Notes: a model not told the origin generated them from the letters alone. Positions 33,039 through 42,449 are shown, numbered from the stretch's first letter. The stretch is DNA of 64,000 nt from DUOA01 sp012839095 (GCA_050951505.1 JBMNJE010000009.1:124001-188000), one strand, 5' to 3'. Made by a program: numbers and translations.

Positions 33039-34307
33039 ATGGGAATGTTTCGAATCCGGGGAGGGAGAAAGCTGGAAGGAAGCATCCGGGTCATAGGGTC
33101 GAAGAACGCCATTCTGCCCATACTGGCAGCGGTAATCCTAACCCGGAAACCGGTAGTCCTGTATGAATTCCCCAGCCTTGCAGATGTTGAAAACATGTTA
33201 CTGATACTGCAGTCCATAGGTTGCAGAATAAAAAGAGAAAACTCCACCCTGTTTATAGATCCGTCGGGTATAGACAGCTGGGTTATACCTGACAGGTATG
33301 TAAAGGAAATCCGATCTTCAATAGTCATGCTGGGAGCAGTTCTGGCCAGGATGAAAAAAGCCAAGATTACTTATCCGGGAGGCTGTGAGATAGGACAACG
33401 TCCAATTAACCTGCACCTGCAGGGGCTGAGGCAGCTGGGAGTGATCATCAATGAATCCTACGGTTATCTGGATTGTGAGGCAGCCAATATGGTTGGTGCC
33501 GATATCCACCTGGATTATCCCAGTGTAGGAGCAACCGAAAATGTCATGCTGGCCGCTACCCGCGCCAGGGGCCGGACTGTCATACGAAACGCTGCCAAGG
33601 AACCGGAAATCGTCGATCTCCAGAACTTCATCAACAGCATGGGCGGCAGGGTGGCCGGTGCCGGAAGCAATACTATAGTGATTGAGGGCGTGGAATCATT
33701 TGATGAAACGGAATATACCGTAATCCCCGATCGCATTGTGGCAGGTTCCTACCTGGTGGCAGCTGCTATCACGGGCAGTGAAATAGTTGTGGAAAACGTG
33801 ATAGTTGAACATATTCAATCCATAATTACCAAGCTGCGGGAAACCGGCTGTATGATTGTCCCTCAGGGGGAAGGACCTGTCAGTTCGGTCAGAATCAAGG
33901 CTCCCCGCCGTTTGTGGGCGGTTGAGCATACAAAAACCTATCCCTACCCCGGATTTCCAACTGATATGCAGGCTCTGTTCATGAGTGCACTGACAGTTGC
34001 AAAAGGTACCAGCATAATAACGGAGAACATATTTGAAAACAGGTTCAAGCATGTCCCTGAGCTGATCCGCATGGGAGCCAATATCCGGACTGAAGGAAAG
34101 ATTGCAGTGGTGCAGGGCGTCCCGATCCTGAAAGGTGCCGGCGTTACTGCCGGTGATCTGCGGGGAGGGGCAGCATTGGTTATGGCGGGTCTGAAAGCAG
34201 AAGGTGAAACCTGGATAGACAACATCCGCCATATTGAACGGGGTTATGACAAGCTTGACGAATGTTTGCGCAGCATAGGAGCAGACATAGAGAGAATTGA
34301 ACAATAA
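33039..34307 (+). CDS. murA: UDP-GlcNAc 1-carboxyvinyltransferase MurA
   Basis: A 422-residue cytoplasmic enzyme for the first committed step of peptidoglycan synthesis, transferring enolpyruvate from PEP to UDP-GlcNAc. The opening VIGSKNAILPILAA holds the catalytic Lys/Asn, and the PEP-reactive Cys is in PGGCEIGQRP near residue 113, so fosfomycin sensitivity is expected. The late FPTDMQALFM segment carries the conserved Asp. AGAGGTG precedes the ATG. It sits between ftsW and ftsQ. Confidence 0.96.
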   Translation: MGMFRIRGGRKLEGSIRVIGSKNAILPILAAVILTRKPVVLYEFPSLADVENMLLILQSIGCRIKRENSTLFIDPSGIDSWVIPDRYVKEIRSSIVMLGAVLARMKKAKITYPGGCEIGQRPINLHLQGLRQLGVIINESYGYLDCEAANMVGADIHLDYPSVGATENVMLAATRARGRTVIRNAAKEPEIVDLQNFINSMGGRVAGAGSNTIVIEGVESFDETEYTVIPDRIVAGSYLVAAAITGSEIVVENVIVEHIQSIITKLRETGCMIVPQGEGPVSSVRIKAPRRLWAVEHTKTYPYPGFPTDMQALFMSALTVAKGTSIITENIFENRFKHVPELIRMGANIRTEGKIAVVQGVPILKGAGVTAGDLRGGAALVMAGLKAEGETWIDNIRHIERGYDKLDECLRSIGADIERIEQ

Positions 34308-34317
34308 TTTGTAAAAA

Positions 34318-34366
34318 TGCCGTAAAACTTTGCTGCAAGGCAGGGTTTTATGGCAGGATTTTAGTG
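34318..34366 (+). terminator. Hairpin between murA and ftsQ
   Basis: TGCCGTAAAAC (34318-34328) pairs with GTTTTATGGCA (34345-34355), 11 bp including one G-U, followed by a T-rich stretch (ATTTTAGTGTTTT). It may attenuate transcription inside the dcw operon rather than end it. Confidence 0.5.
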
Positions 34367-34401
34367 TTTTCAAAACAAACTGATCCTTCGGAGGAAAAGC
34401 C

Positions 34402-35223
34402 ATGAGCCGGCATGGGACAAGAAAAGGCATTCTGATGTTTATGATATTGCTGATTTGCTTTGCTGCCATAGTGTTTATAGGCACTGAGGTATTTCAGATA
34501 GAAAATATAACAGTTGTAGGTAGCGCAGCACAGGATAGTGATGTTATAATAAATCTGTCCGGTATATCATACGGCGACAATATACTAAAGATAAACAGAC
34601 AGCAGGTTAAGGAACGAATAGAAGGCAGTCCGCCTTTTGCAAAAGTTCAGGGCATCACCATCAGGCTGCCCGATGAAGTAATTATTGCTGTAAAGGCAAG
34701 GAAACCGGCTGCCGCTGTACCTTATCTGAGTTCTTATGTCGTGGTTGATTCAGGCGGATTCATTATGGATATAATCAGGCAGACTGATCATCCGCTCCTG
34801 CCCCTTGTGGAGGGAATACATATAAACAAGCTGAGCAAGGGCAGTCTGCTTGATAAGGCCATGAATGACGATTACAAGCGGAAAATACTGATACGGATAC
34901 TGCAGGCTCTGGAGGAACGTGGTATGGGCAGTATGATTCAAACCATCTGCCTGGATGATCCTGATGATATTACCCTGATTACTAAGGATGAAATACAGGT
35001 TATACTGGGACAAGCTGTTGAGCTGGACAGAAAGCTGGGCTGGCTGCAGTCGGAAGCCTATACAACAGTACTGGAAAACGGCGGGAAGGGCACCTTGGAT
35101 GTAAGTGTACCGGGAAAGGCAGTCTTCCTTCCTCTGCCGTCTGATGAACCGGAAGATCCGGAGAATGGGGAAGAGCAGCAGGAAGAGGACAATAGGGACA
35201 ATGAGGATGTGGTGACAGGTTGA
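34402..35223 (+). CDS. ftsQ: Cell division protein FtsQ/DivIB
   Basis: A 273-residue bitopic protein: a short basic N terminus, one transmembrane helix (~residues 8-28), then an extracellular POTRA domain starting FQIENITVVGS and containing GDNILKINRQQV and IRLPDEVIIAV. The C-terminal domain includes GTLDVSVPGKAVF, then an acidic Glu/Asp/Asn-rich tail of ~30 residues that is probably disordered. FtsQ/DivIB stabilises the FtsL-DivIC-PBP divisome. CGGAGG precedes the ATG. The end overlaps the first DUF881 gene by four bases. Confidence 0.92.
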   Translation: MSRHGTRKGILMFMILLICFAAIVFIGTEVFQIENITVVGSAAQDSDVIINLSGISYGDNILKINRQQVKERIEGSPPFAKVQGITIRLPDEVIIAVKARKPAAAVPYLSSYVVVDSGGFIMDIIRQTDHPLLPLVEGIHINKLSKGSLLDKAMNDDYKRKILIRILQALEERGMGSMIQTICLDDPDDITLITKDEIQVILGQAVELDRKLGWLQSEAYTTVLENGGKGTLDVSVPGKAVFLPLPSDEPEDPENGEEQQEEDNRDNEDVVTG

Positions 35224-35927
35224 AAACATTGGGCGGAAAAATTGCCGTAATGCTGGTAAGCATGATACTGGGCCTGATGCTGGCTGCTCAGTTTAAGAAT
35301 GTGCAGAAAGTAGGCGGGAATGTATCCCTGCAGCGCACACAGGAGCTTACCGCTCAGATACAAAAACTGAATCAGGAAATAGAAGGTCAGCGCAGTCTGA
35401 TTACTGAGCTGGAAGACCGGATAGCCGAATACGAAAGCGCCGCTCAGGATGAGGGGAAGCTGAGCGATGCCATGTACCGTGAACTGGAGCGGGCCAGAAA
35501 CCTGGCCGGTCTGACCGAACTGGAGGGAGCCGGAGTTATCATTACGGTAAATCTCATATCCTACCAGGAATGGGGCGAAGTAGGCATTATAAGAAGCGTA
35601 TACGACGAGGATCTGCTGATGCTGGTTAATGAGCTTAATGCAGCAGGGGCGGAGGCCATAGCCATCAATGATGAACGCATTATTTCCACCAGCGAAATCC
35701 GAAATGCCGGTGATTATATCGTAATTAATACCAACCGTTACTCAGTTCCCTTTGAAATCAAAGCCGTGGGCAATCCCGATACTCTGGAGGCTTCCCTCAA
35801 GCTTTTGGGCGGAGTAGCGGATAATCTGAGCGAGGAACTGGAAATAAAAATCCGCCGGGAGGAACGTATCCGGATTCCCAAATACAACGGTCCTCTGCAG
35901 TATGAATATGCTGTACCAGTGCAATAG
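35220..35927 (+). CDS. DUF881 family membrane-anchored protein, copy 1
   Basis: A 235-residue protein with a TTG start overlapping the ftsQ stop. It has one N-terminal hydrophobic segment (residues ~7-23), a coiled-coil stretch (about 38-72, QIQKLNQEIEGQ) and a globular DUF881 domain with LEGAGVIITV, ELNAAGAEAIAINDERI and PFEIKAVGNPDTLEASL. DUF881 proteins are extracytoplasmic and lie near ftsQ/ftsZ in Clostridia and Actinobacteria; their function is unknown, and a role in division or envelope organisation is inferred from position. A second copy follows after 16 bp. Confidence 0.88.
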   Translation: MKTLGGKIAVMLVSMILGLMLAAQFKNVQKVGGNVSLQRTQELTAQIQKLNQEIEGQRSLITELEDRIAEYESAAQDEGKLSDAMYRELERARNLAGLTELEGAGVIITVNLISYQEWGEVGIIRSVYDEDLLMLVNELNAAGAEAIAINDERIISTSEIRNAGDYIVINTNRYSVPFEIKAVGNPDTLEASLKLLGGVADNLSEELEIKIRREERIRIPKYNGPLQYEYAVPVQ

Positions 35928-35943
35928 AAGGGCTGGTGGTAAA

Positions 35944-36693
35944 ATGACGGGGAAACCGGACAAAACCATATGGCTGATTACCCTGATGTGTATTTTGCTG
36001 GGTTTTTTGTCGGTAATGGCTGTGGCTGAACAAAAAAGCGAAACGGAGATCGGGGGCGTGGCATCTCTTCAGAATATAGAAAAGCTTGTAAATGAAAAAA
36101 ACAGCCTGGAGAAGGAAAAAGAGGAGTTGGAGCAAATCATTGCACAGCATGAAAAAAAGCTGAAGGAATATGAAAACAGTCTGGCGGAAAAAAACCTTCA
36201 GCTTCAGCAGGTTCAGAAGGAAGTGCAGGAAACCAGGCTGACAGCCGGTCTGCTGGCAGTGAAAGGGCCGGGTATAGAGATAGTGTTGAATGACCGGAAG
36301 CCTGATAACTTTCTCTCAAGCAACCCCTATATGCTCAGCTTCTTTATCGTACACGACAGCGATATGCTGCACGTTATTAATGAACTCAGGGACGCCGGGG
36401 CCGAGGCCATTTCTGTGAATGGAACAAGAATCATGGCAAATTCCCGAATCAGCTGCGGTGGTCCTACCATCCATGTAGGGAAATACGAACGATTTGCTCC
36501 TCCTTTTGTCATCCATGCCATCGGGGATCCGGACAGCCTGACTGCCGCATTTCAAAGGGAGGACAGCATTTACCATGATCTTATTGCCTGGGGTCTGGAA
36601 TTCCAGATCCGCAGGATGAATTCCGTAGAAATTCCCAGGTATATGGGTGATACAGAATATACCTATGCAAAAACAGTACAGGAGGATGAATAA
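35944..36693 (+). CDS. DUF881 family membrane-anchored protein, copy 2
   Basis: A 249-residue paralogue of the gene before it, with the same layout: N-terminal transmembrane segment (~10-27), a longer and more highly charged coiled coil (about 42-96), and the DUF881 domain (VKGPGIEIVLND, ELRDAGAEAISVNGTRIMA, PFVIHAIGDPDSL). The tandem pair suggests a heteromer. The ATG at 35944 has GGTGG upstream; a longer frame begins 14 codons earlier but lies inside the previous gene. One base separates its stop from sbp. Confidence 0.88.
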   Translation: MTGKPDKTIWLITLMCILLGFLSVMAVAEQKSETEIGGVASLQNIEKLVNEKNSLEKEKEELEQIIAQHEKKLKEYENSLAEKNLQLQQVQKEVQETRLTAGLLAVKGPGIEIVLNDRKPDNFLSSNPYMLSFFIVHDSDMLHVINELRDAGAEAISVNGTRIMANSRISCGGPTIHVGKYERFAPPFVIHAIGDPDSLTAAFQREDSIYHDLIAWGLEFQIRRMNSVEIPRYMGDTEYTYAKTVQEDE

Positions 36694-36694
36694 T

Positions 36695-37063
36695 ATGTGG
36701 CTGCCTCTCATTGGCATTGTAATCGGCATTATACTGGGGATGACGCTGCCCTTCAATATTCCTACCGCCTATTCTTCCTATATGTCCATCGCTGTGCTGG
36801 CAGCATTGGATTCCGTTTTCGGAGGTATCCGCTCAGCCTTGGAGAACCAGTTTGAGGCCGATGTATTCATTTCCGGTTTTTTTGGCAATGCAATACTGGC
36901 AGCGGTTCTGGCCTATATCGGTGACAGACTGGACGTTCCCATCTATCTTTGCGCAATTTTTGTGTTTGGTTATCGTCTGTTCAATAACTTTGCCCTCATC
37001 CGGAGACATTTCCTGGGCATTCTCAGAAAAAAATCCTATTTGGAGGAAAGTACGGATAAATAG
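36695..37063 (+). CDS. sbp: Small basic protein (DUF1290, Sbp)
   Basis: A 122-residue membrane protein with three hydrophobic segments. It begins MWLPLIGIVIGIILG and carries the conserved YMSIAVLAALDSVFGGIRSALE block and FGYRLFNN segment of the Sbp family found just upstream of ftsA/ftsZ in Bacillus and Clostridia. Its function is unknown. AGGAGG lies nine bases before the ATG at 36695. Confidence 0.92.
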   Translation: MWLPLIGIVIGIILGMTLPFNIPTAYSSYMSIAVLAALDSVFGGIRSALENQFEADVFISGFFGNAILAAVLAYIGDRLDVPIYLCAIFVFGYRLFNNFALIRRHFLGILRKKSYLEESTDK

Positions 37064-37142
37064 TGATTTAACTTTGCCGGGATTTATGATAACATATTCA
37101 CATGAATAAATATACTACCAGACAAAAGAGAGGTTTCCTGCT

Positions 37143-38333
37143 TTGAATAATCCTGTCACGTTAATTGATCCCGGTACGACCAAATTGGCAGTACTGATAT
37201 GTAGGAAAGGCTTTAACGGAGGGCTGGAACTGCTCGGTCTGGGCCGGGCCCAATACGATGGGGTGCAGAATGACGGCTGGAAATCTGAAAACATAACAGG
37301 CCAGGCTTTGGATTCCGCCTTGGGACAAGCACGGAAAATGGCCGGTATCAGGATAAGCCGGTGCATTCTGGGTATACCCAATGAGTTCTGCGGGCTTATT
37401 AGGAACGAAGCAGAGCTGTCCCTGGGCCGTCCGGTTTCCAAACAGGATGTGATGGAACTGCGCCGCCGGGCAGCCGAGTATTCGCTGCCTTCTCCCTGGG
37501 AAGTTGCAAATGTCGTGTACGGCGCTTTTTCAGTGGATGGCAGGTCTGTCGGCAATCCTCTTGGTATTTCCTGTGAAAAGCTGGAGCTGCAGGCCTCCCT
37601 CATCTGCATTGAAACGGATTTTGCCGATCAGATGACCCGGTTCCTGCGTTCCCGTCAGATTGAGGTAAGCAAGTGGGTACCTGTACCACTGGCATGCGGC
37701 GAGGCAATGCTTACACAGGAGGATCGGCATAAGGGCATCATATGGGTTGACACCGGTGGACAATCCACCGATATTGCAGTATACAGAAACGGCATCCCTG
37801 TTTTTTATGACTGGCTTCCCCTGGGAGGGGATGATATCAGCAGGGATATAGCCATAGGCATTGATATTTCAATAGACGAAGCGGAAAGACTGAAGCGGTA
37901 TTGTGTCCTTGGGCTGGCTTTCGATGATGATTCCGAAGACTCGGCTATGCAAATGCCCATACGGGACGGACAGCACATTCAGAATATTCCCATGGGTTTT
38001 CTGCAGGAGATAGTGGAATCACGGATTGAAGAAATCCTGGAGCTGGTTGTTAAGAGGGTTGAAGCCGAAGGTCTGCTGGCAGACTCTCAAAGGGTTGTGC
38101 TGACCGGAGGCGGTCTCTCTCTCTTCAGGGGAATCAGGGAACTGGGCAGCCGCATACTGGGGTTGCCGGTGTATTTGGGGGTCCCGGACGTGATCGGGCT
38201 TTCCAGCCCCACGCTGTCATCGGTATATTCCATCGGCTGTTATGGAATTAAGGACAAACCATATGCAGGATGGAGCTTATCAGGTATTTGGGGAACCCTG
38301 CGCAGAAAACTGATAAGCAAAATAAAAATATAA
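37143..38333 (+). CDS. ftsA: Cell division protein FtsA
   Basis: A 396-residue actin-fold ATPase that tethers FtsZ to the membrane. Seen are the phosphate-1 loop LIDPGTTKLAVLI near the start, the phosphate-2 loop IIWVDTGGQSTDIAVYRNG near residue 201, the adenosine motif VVLTGGGLSLFRGI near 318, and an amphipathic basic C-terminal helix (GTLRRKLISKIKI) that binds membrane. It is shorter and more divergent than E. coli FtsA. The start is TTG with AGAGAGG upstream. ftsZ follows after 33 bp. Confidence 0.9.
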   Translation: MNNPVTLIDPGTTKLAVLICRKGFNGGLELLGLGRAQYDGVQNDGWKSENITGQALDSALGQARKMAGIRISRCILGIPNEFCGLIRNEAELSLGRPVSKQDVMELRRRAAEYSLPSPWEVANVVYGAFSVDGRSVGNPLGISCEKLELQASLICIETDFADQMTRFLRSRQIEVSKWVPVPLACGEAMLTQEDRHKGIIWVDTGGQSTDIAVYRNGIPVFYDWLPLGGDDISRDIAIGIDISIDEAERLKRYCVLGLAFDDDSEDSAMQMPIRDGQHIQNIPMGFLQEIVESRIEEILELVVKRVEAEGLLADSQRVVLTGGGLSLFRGIRELGSRILGLPVYLGVPDVIGLSSPTLSSVYSIGCYGIKDKPYAGWSLSGIWGTLRRKLISKIKI

Positions 38334-38366
38334 TGATATACTTATTACATAAAGGGAGGGTACGGC

Positions 38367-39443
38367 GTGCTGGAATTTGACATTGACATGAATTCGTTTG
38401 CACAGATAAAGGTAATAGGTGTGGGCGGAGCCGGTAACAGCGCTGTCAACCGTATGATTCAATATGGTTTGAAGGGCGTGGATTTTATCTCGATAAATAC
38501 TGACAAGCAGGCTCTGTATCTGTCACAGGCGACGCAGAAAATACAGATCGGTGAGAAGATAACCAAGGGGCTGGGAGCCGGAGCCGATCCGGAAATCGGC
38601 CAGAAGGCTGCTGAGGAAAGCCGTGAGGAAATGGCTCAGTGCATAAAGGGCTCTGACATGGTTTTCATTACAGCCGGTATGGGAGGAGGCACCGGTACCG
38701 GTGCTGCACCGGTGGTGGCTGAGCTGGCCAGGGAGATGGGGATACTGACAGTCGGTGTTGTAACCAAGCCTTTTCTCTTTGAAGGCCGTAAACGCTCCCT
38801 GAATGCAGAAAAGGGTATTGCCCTCTTAAAGGATAAGGTGGATACCCTGGTTACCATACCCAATGATCGATTGCTGCAGGTGGTTGAAAAACGCACATCC
38901 ATACTGGAAGCCTTCAAGATCGCGGATGATGTCCTGCGTCAGGGCGTACAGGGAATATCCGATTTAATTGCCGTACCCGGTCTGGTTAACCTGGACTTTG
39001 CAGATGTCCGCACCATTATGAAGGAAAAAGGTCTTGCTCACATGGGCATTGGCAGGGGCAACGGAGACAATCGGGCAACTGATGCAGCAAAACAGGCTAT
39101 TCAGAGCCCGCTCCTTGAAACCACCATTGAAGGGGCCAGAGGTGTACTTTTGAATATTACAGGCGGCCCCAATCTGGGCCTGTATGAGGTAAATGAGGCC
39201 GCCGAGCTGGTTGCCCAGGCTGCAGATCCGGAAGCAAATATAATTTTCGGTGCAGTCATCGATGAAAACCTGGATGATGAAATCCAGATTATAGTAATCG
39301 CCACCGGTTTCAATAAGGCAATGGAAAAACAGGAACGCAAGCTGGTGGAAAAGGGACTGGAAAACATGCGGGCTGCAGCTTCACGGGATGATTCCGATGA
39401 TTTGGAAATTCCCACATTCCTGAGAAGAAATCGTTTAAGGTAG
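38367..39443 (+). CDS. ftsZ: Cell division protein FtsZ
   Basis: A 358-residue tubulin homologue that forms the division ring. The GTP-binding signature [10 protein letters not shown] lies near residue 106, with [15 protein letters not shown] near 14, NTDKQAL near 45 and the catalytic synergy loop [11 protein letters not shown] near 207. The C-terminal peptide [12 protein letters not shown] is the conserved FtsA-binding tail. The linker is short. The start is GTG with AAAGGGAGG upstream. It ends the dcw cluster and is followed by a strong terminator. Confidence 0.97.
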   Translation: MLEFDIDMNSFAQIKVIGVGGAGNSAVNRMIQYGLKGVDFISINTDKQALYLSQATQKIQIGEKITKGLGAGADPEIGQKAAEESREEMAQCIKGSDMVFITAGMGGGTGTGAAPVVAELAREMGILTVGVVTKPFLFEGRKRSLNAEKGIALLKDKVDTLVTIPNDRLLQVVEKRTSILEAFKIADDVLRQGVQGISDLIAVPGLVNLDFADVRTIMKEKGLAHMGIGRGNGDNRATDAAKQAIQSPLLETTIEGARGVLLNITGGPNLGLYEVNEAAELVAQAADPEANIIFGAVIDENLDDEIQIIVIATGFNKAMEKQERKLVEKGLENMRAAASRDDSDDLEIPTFLRRNRLR

Positions 39444-39482
39444 GCAGCAGGCATAGACATAAACAAGAACATACAGAAGGAA

Positions 39483-39525
39483 AATAGCGACAATAAAGGA
39501 TATTTATTGCCGCTATTTTTTTTTC
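39483..39525 (+). terminator. Terminator after ftsZ
   Basis: AATAGCGACAATAAA (39483-39497) pairs with TTTATTGCCGCTATT (39503-39517) with one mismatch around a 5-base loop, followed by eight T. It closes the dcw cluster. Confidence 0.93.
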
Positions 39526-39537
39526 TTTGCAGCGCTG

Positions 39538-39571
39538 TTCTACAGGATCCTCATTTGTAATAGGTTATAAT
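39538..39571 (+). promoter_or_regulatory. Candidate Spo0A-type promoter for spoIIGA-sigE
   Basis: TATAAT at 39566-39571 is preceded 22 bp upstream by TTCTAC. The same 7 bases TTCTACA differ by one from TTCGACA, the reverse complement of the 0A box. The Bacillus subtilis spoIIG promoter has the same unusual 22-bp spacing and Spo0A dependence. Confidence 0.45.
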
Positions 39572-39613
39572 AAGGACAACAAGGGTGGTACAGGTCAGAA
39601 GGATGGGATTGGG

Positions 39614-40510
39614 TTGAAGCAATGTTTCCTTGATGTCATCTGGCTGGATAATCTGCTGATTAATTTTATTGTTTTGCGGGTCACATGGAAGCTGTCGGGA
39701 AACACTTCTCCCATATGGAGGCTGTGGTGTTCTGCATGTATCGGAGCATGCTATGCCATACTGCTTATTCTTCCGGGATTCTCATACCTGTCCGGGCTGC
39801 CCCTGAAGCTTCTGTTGTCACTGGCAATGCTGGCAGCAGGGTTTCGTATACGCTCTTTTACGGAATTTCTGAAACTGCTGGGTTATTTTTATGGAGTAAC
39901 CTTTTTGCTGGGAGGAGCAGCCTTTGGGATTTATTACTTCTTTAATGCAGGCCTGGAGATTTCAGGAGGCGTATTTATTATTCATGATTTTCCCATAAAG
40001 ATCCTGGTCTTCTCCGTGGTTTTCATTATTTTCCTCTATCGCCGGCTGTGGCCTTTATTACGTTTTCGGATCAACAGACAGCAGCTTGTCTACCAGGTGG
40101 AGCTTCAGTTTGGGGATAAAAGCATTTCTATGGATGCATTTCTGGATACGGGGAATGAACTGACGGATCCCATAAGCGGGTGTCCTGTCATAGTAGTGGA
40201 ATTTGAACGCATTCAATCCATTCTGCCGTATGAGATACAAAAGATTTATCTGCAGGGCAGAGAAGAACAATTGGAATACATTACAAGGGTAATGTCAGAA
40301 TCGACCTGGATCAATCGATTCTGTATCGTACCCTACAGCACCCTGGATTATTCCGGCAGTATACTTCCGGCCTTTCGCCCGGACAGTGTGCGCATAAAGT
40401 CAGAGGACGGCTGGCTGGAAGCCGGAGAAACACTGATTGGCATACGCAACCGTAAACTATCAGTCAGTGATGAGTACCATGCATTGATCCAGCCCCGCAT
40501 TATTCCGTAA
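39614..40510 (+). CDS. spoIIGA: Sigma-E processing peptidase SpoIIGA
   Basis: A 298-residue membrane aspartic protease that removes the pro-sequence of sigma E in the mother cell after a forespore signal. Five or so hydrophobic segments occupy residues ~5-140; the cytoplasmic C-terminal half holds the active-site loop DAFLDTGNELTDP with catalytic Asp178. The TTG start at 39614 is inferred from AAGGATGG upstream and the family opening (VIWLDNLLINF); it sits 40 bp after the predicted transcription start. sigE follows after 15 bp. Confidence 0.93.
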   Translation: MKQCFLDVIWLDNLLINFIVLRVTWKLSGNTSPIWRLWCSACIGACYAILLILPGFSYLSGLPLKLLLSLAMLAAGFRIRSFTEFLKLLGYFYGVTFLLGGAAFGIYYFFNAGLEISGGVFIIHDFPIKILVFSVVFIIFLYRRLWPLLRFRINRQQLVYQVELQFGDKSISMDAFLDTGNELTDPISGCPVIVVEFERIQSILPYEIQKIYLQGREEQLEYITRVMSESTWINRFCIVPYSTLDYSGSILPAFRPDSVRIKSEDGWLEAGETLIGIRNRKLSVSDEYHALIQPRIIP

Positions 40511-40525
40511 CAGGAGGTCTGATTA

Positions 40526-41257
40526 ATGTCCCTGTATAGTAAACTTAGGATGCATTGCCTTGTGGCCTGGATAAAATTCACCAGCAGGCTGAAAATTCTG
40601 AAATACCGGCTCATCTACTATATCAGCGGAAATGAAGCCCTGCCTCCTCCATTGTCCAATGAGGAGGAGACCAGCTTAATAAGCAGGCTGGGAATGGGCG
40701 ATCTTTCGGTAAAGAGCATTCTAATCGAACGCAATCTACGCCTGGTTGTCTACATAGCAAGAAAATTTGAAAATACCGGAATAGGTGTGGAGGATTTGAT
40801 CTCCATAGGCACTATCGGCCTTATAAAAGCAGTAAATACCTTCGATCCCTCCAAGAAAATCAAGCTGGCCACTTATGCATCCCGCTGCATAGAAAATGAA
40901 ATTCTGATGTATCTGCGGCGAAACGGCAAAGTTAAGTCCGAAATTTCCTTTGACGAGCCACTGAATATAGACTGGGACGGAAACGAGCTGCTGCTGTCAG
41001 ATATATTGGGTACGGAAAACGATTTGGTATACAAATACATAGAGGACGAGGTTGACAGGGAATTGCTGAATCTTGCCATGAATCTTCTTTCCCGCAGAGA
41101 AAGATGCATCATTGAACTGAGATTCGGTCTGCGGGACGGTTCAGAAAAGACACAAAAGGAGGTTGCTGACCTGCTGGGAATTTCTCAATCCTACATTTCC
41201 CGGCTGGAAAAACGCATAATCAAGCGATTGAAAAAGGAAATCAGCCGCATGTTGTGA
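40526..41257 (+). CDS. sigE: RNA polymerase sporulation sigma factor E (pro-sigma E)
   Basis: A 243-residue sigma-70 family factor for early mother-cell genes. The first ~35 residues are a basic, amphipathic pro-sequence ending before [11 protein letters not shown], which SpoIIGA removes. Region 2 is clear ([43 protein letters not shown]) and region 4 ends with a helix-turn-helix ([21 protein letters not shown]). AGGAGG precedes the ATG. Co-transcribed with spoIIGA. Confidence 0.97.
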   Translation: MSLYSKLRMHCLVAWIKFTSRLKILKYRLIYYISGNEALPPPLSNEEETSLISRLGMGDLSVKSILIERNLRLVVYIARKFENTGIGVEDLISIGTIGLIKAVNTFDPSKKIKLATYASRCIENEILMYLRRNGKVKSEISFDEPLNIDWDGNELLLSDILGTENDLVYKYIEDEVDRELLNLAMNLLSRRERCIIELRFGLRDGSEKTQKEVADLLGISQSYISRLEKRIIKRLKKEISRML

Positions 41258-41287
41258 AGAATAAATTACTCCATCCGGGGCAATACT
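41258..41287 (+). promoter_or_regulatory. Candidate forespore sigma (F/G) promoter for sigG
   Basis: GAATA (41258-41262), a 15-bp spacer and GGCAATACTT (41278-41287) resemble the sigma F/G consensus GYATR and GGNRANAMTR with one mismatch in each element, 54 bp before the sigG start. Confidence 0.45.
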
Positions 41288-41340
41288 TTCTTTAAAGAAG
41301 GACATCCTGTTTCTGCAGGATGGGGATGGAGGGAAAATGC

Positions 41341-42114
41341 ATGCATACGAATAAGGTTGAAATTTGCGGCGTCAATACATCGCAGCTTCCTGTTCTGACC
41401 AATGAAGAGATGAAGGAACTGTTTTCACGGATGCATGCCGGAGACAACAGCGCAAGAGAGGAATTCATACAGGGCAACCTGAGGCTGGTACTTAGTGTCA
41501 TCCAAAGATTCAACAACAGGGGGGAACACATCGACGATTTGTTCCAGGTTGGCTGCATCGGCCTTATAAAGGCCATAGATAATTTTGATACCAGCCACAA
41601 TGTCCGCTTTTCCACCTATGCCGTGCCCATGATCATAGGAGAAATCCGCAGATATCTGCGGGATAACAACTCCATCCGGGTCAGCCGTTCACTGCGCGAT
41701 ATTGCATATAAGGCGCTGCAGGTGCGGGATCAGCTGATCAACAAACATTCAAAGGAACCTACGGTATCCGAGATTGCAAAGGAACTGGATATGCCCAGGG
41801 AAGAAGTGGTATTTGCACTGGATGCAATACAGGACCCTATTTCACTTTTTGAACCCATTTACCATGATGGGGGAGATGCCATTTTCGTAATGGATCAGGT
41901 AAGTGATGAAAAGAATCAGGATGATAGCTGGCTTGACGGAATCGCCCTTAAGGAGGCCATGAAGAAACTAAATGACAGGGAGAAGCTTATATTGACCCTT
42001 CGTTTCTTTGACGGCCGCACCCAGATGGAAGTGGCTGAGGAAATCGGAATCTCTCAGGCACAGGTGTCCCGTCTGGAAAAAAATGCCCTGAATCATATGA
42101 GAAAGTATATCTGA
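41341..42114 (+). CDS. sigG: RNA polymerase sporulation sigma factor G
   Basis: A 257-residue sigma factor for late forespore genes. The N terminus MHTNKVEICGVNTSQLPVL is the sigma G signature, and region 2 (EEFIQGNLRLVLSVIQRF, GCIGLIKAIDNFD) and region 4 (TQMEVAEEIGISQAQVSRLEK) are intact. GGAGGG precedes the ATG at 41341. sigG follows sigE by 83 bp, the normal order in Firmicutes, and a candidate forespore promoter lies in that gap. Confidence 0.97.
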   Translation: MHTNKVEICGVNTSQLPVLTNEEMKELFSRMHAGDNSAREEFIQGNLRLVLSVIQRFNNRGEHIDDLFQVGCIGLIKAIDNFDTSHNVRFSTYAVPMIIGEIRRYLRDNNSIRVSRSLRDIAYKALQVRDQLINKHSKEPTVSEIAKELDMPREEVVFALDAIQDPISLFEPIYHDGGDAIFVMDQVSDEKNQDDSWLDGIALKEAMKKLNDREKLILTLRFFDGRTQMEVAEEIGISQAQVSRLEKNALNHMRKYI

Positions 42115-42194
42115 TCCACCCGCTTTTTTGTCATCTTTTTTCTGTCCGCTTAATAGGATAGAAAGAGAGGACAGTGAAGGTGAGGTGGTATTTT

Positions 42195-42449
42195 GTGCCT
42201 AAATCATCGGATTTCCGGACCAAGGAAGTAATCAATGTCCGGGACGGCAGACGTTTGGGAAACATCATTGATATGGAATTTAACCTTCTCGAAGGCAGAA
42301 TTACAGCTATAGTAGTTCCGGGGGCCAGCCGCTTCTTAGGTCTGCTGAAAGAGGAGGACGATCTGGTGATACCCTGGGAAAAGATCAAAAAGATCGGTGA
42401 CGATGTCATATTGGTGGATGTGGAAACCCGATACATGGGGCTCCCCTGA
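42195..42449 (+). CDS. YlmC/YmxH family PRC-barrel sporulation protein
   Basis: An 84-residue single-domain PRC-barrel protein: SDFRTKEVINVRDGRRLGNIIDMEF followed by beta-rich sequence (ITAIVVPG, LVIPWEKIKKIGDDVILVD). YlmC/YmxH proteins are common next to sigG or in spore-gene clusters, but their role is not known. The GTG at 42195 has GAGGTGG five bases upstream; a GTG 21 bases earlier gives a longer but less typical N terminus. Confidence 0.85.
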   Translation: MPKSSDFRTKEVINVRDGRRLGNIIDMEFNLLEGRITAIVVPGASRFLGLLKEEDDLVIPWEKIKKIGDDVILVDVETRYMGLP

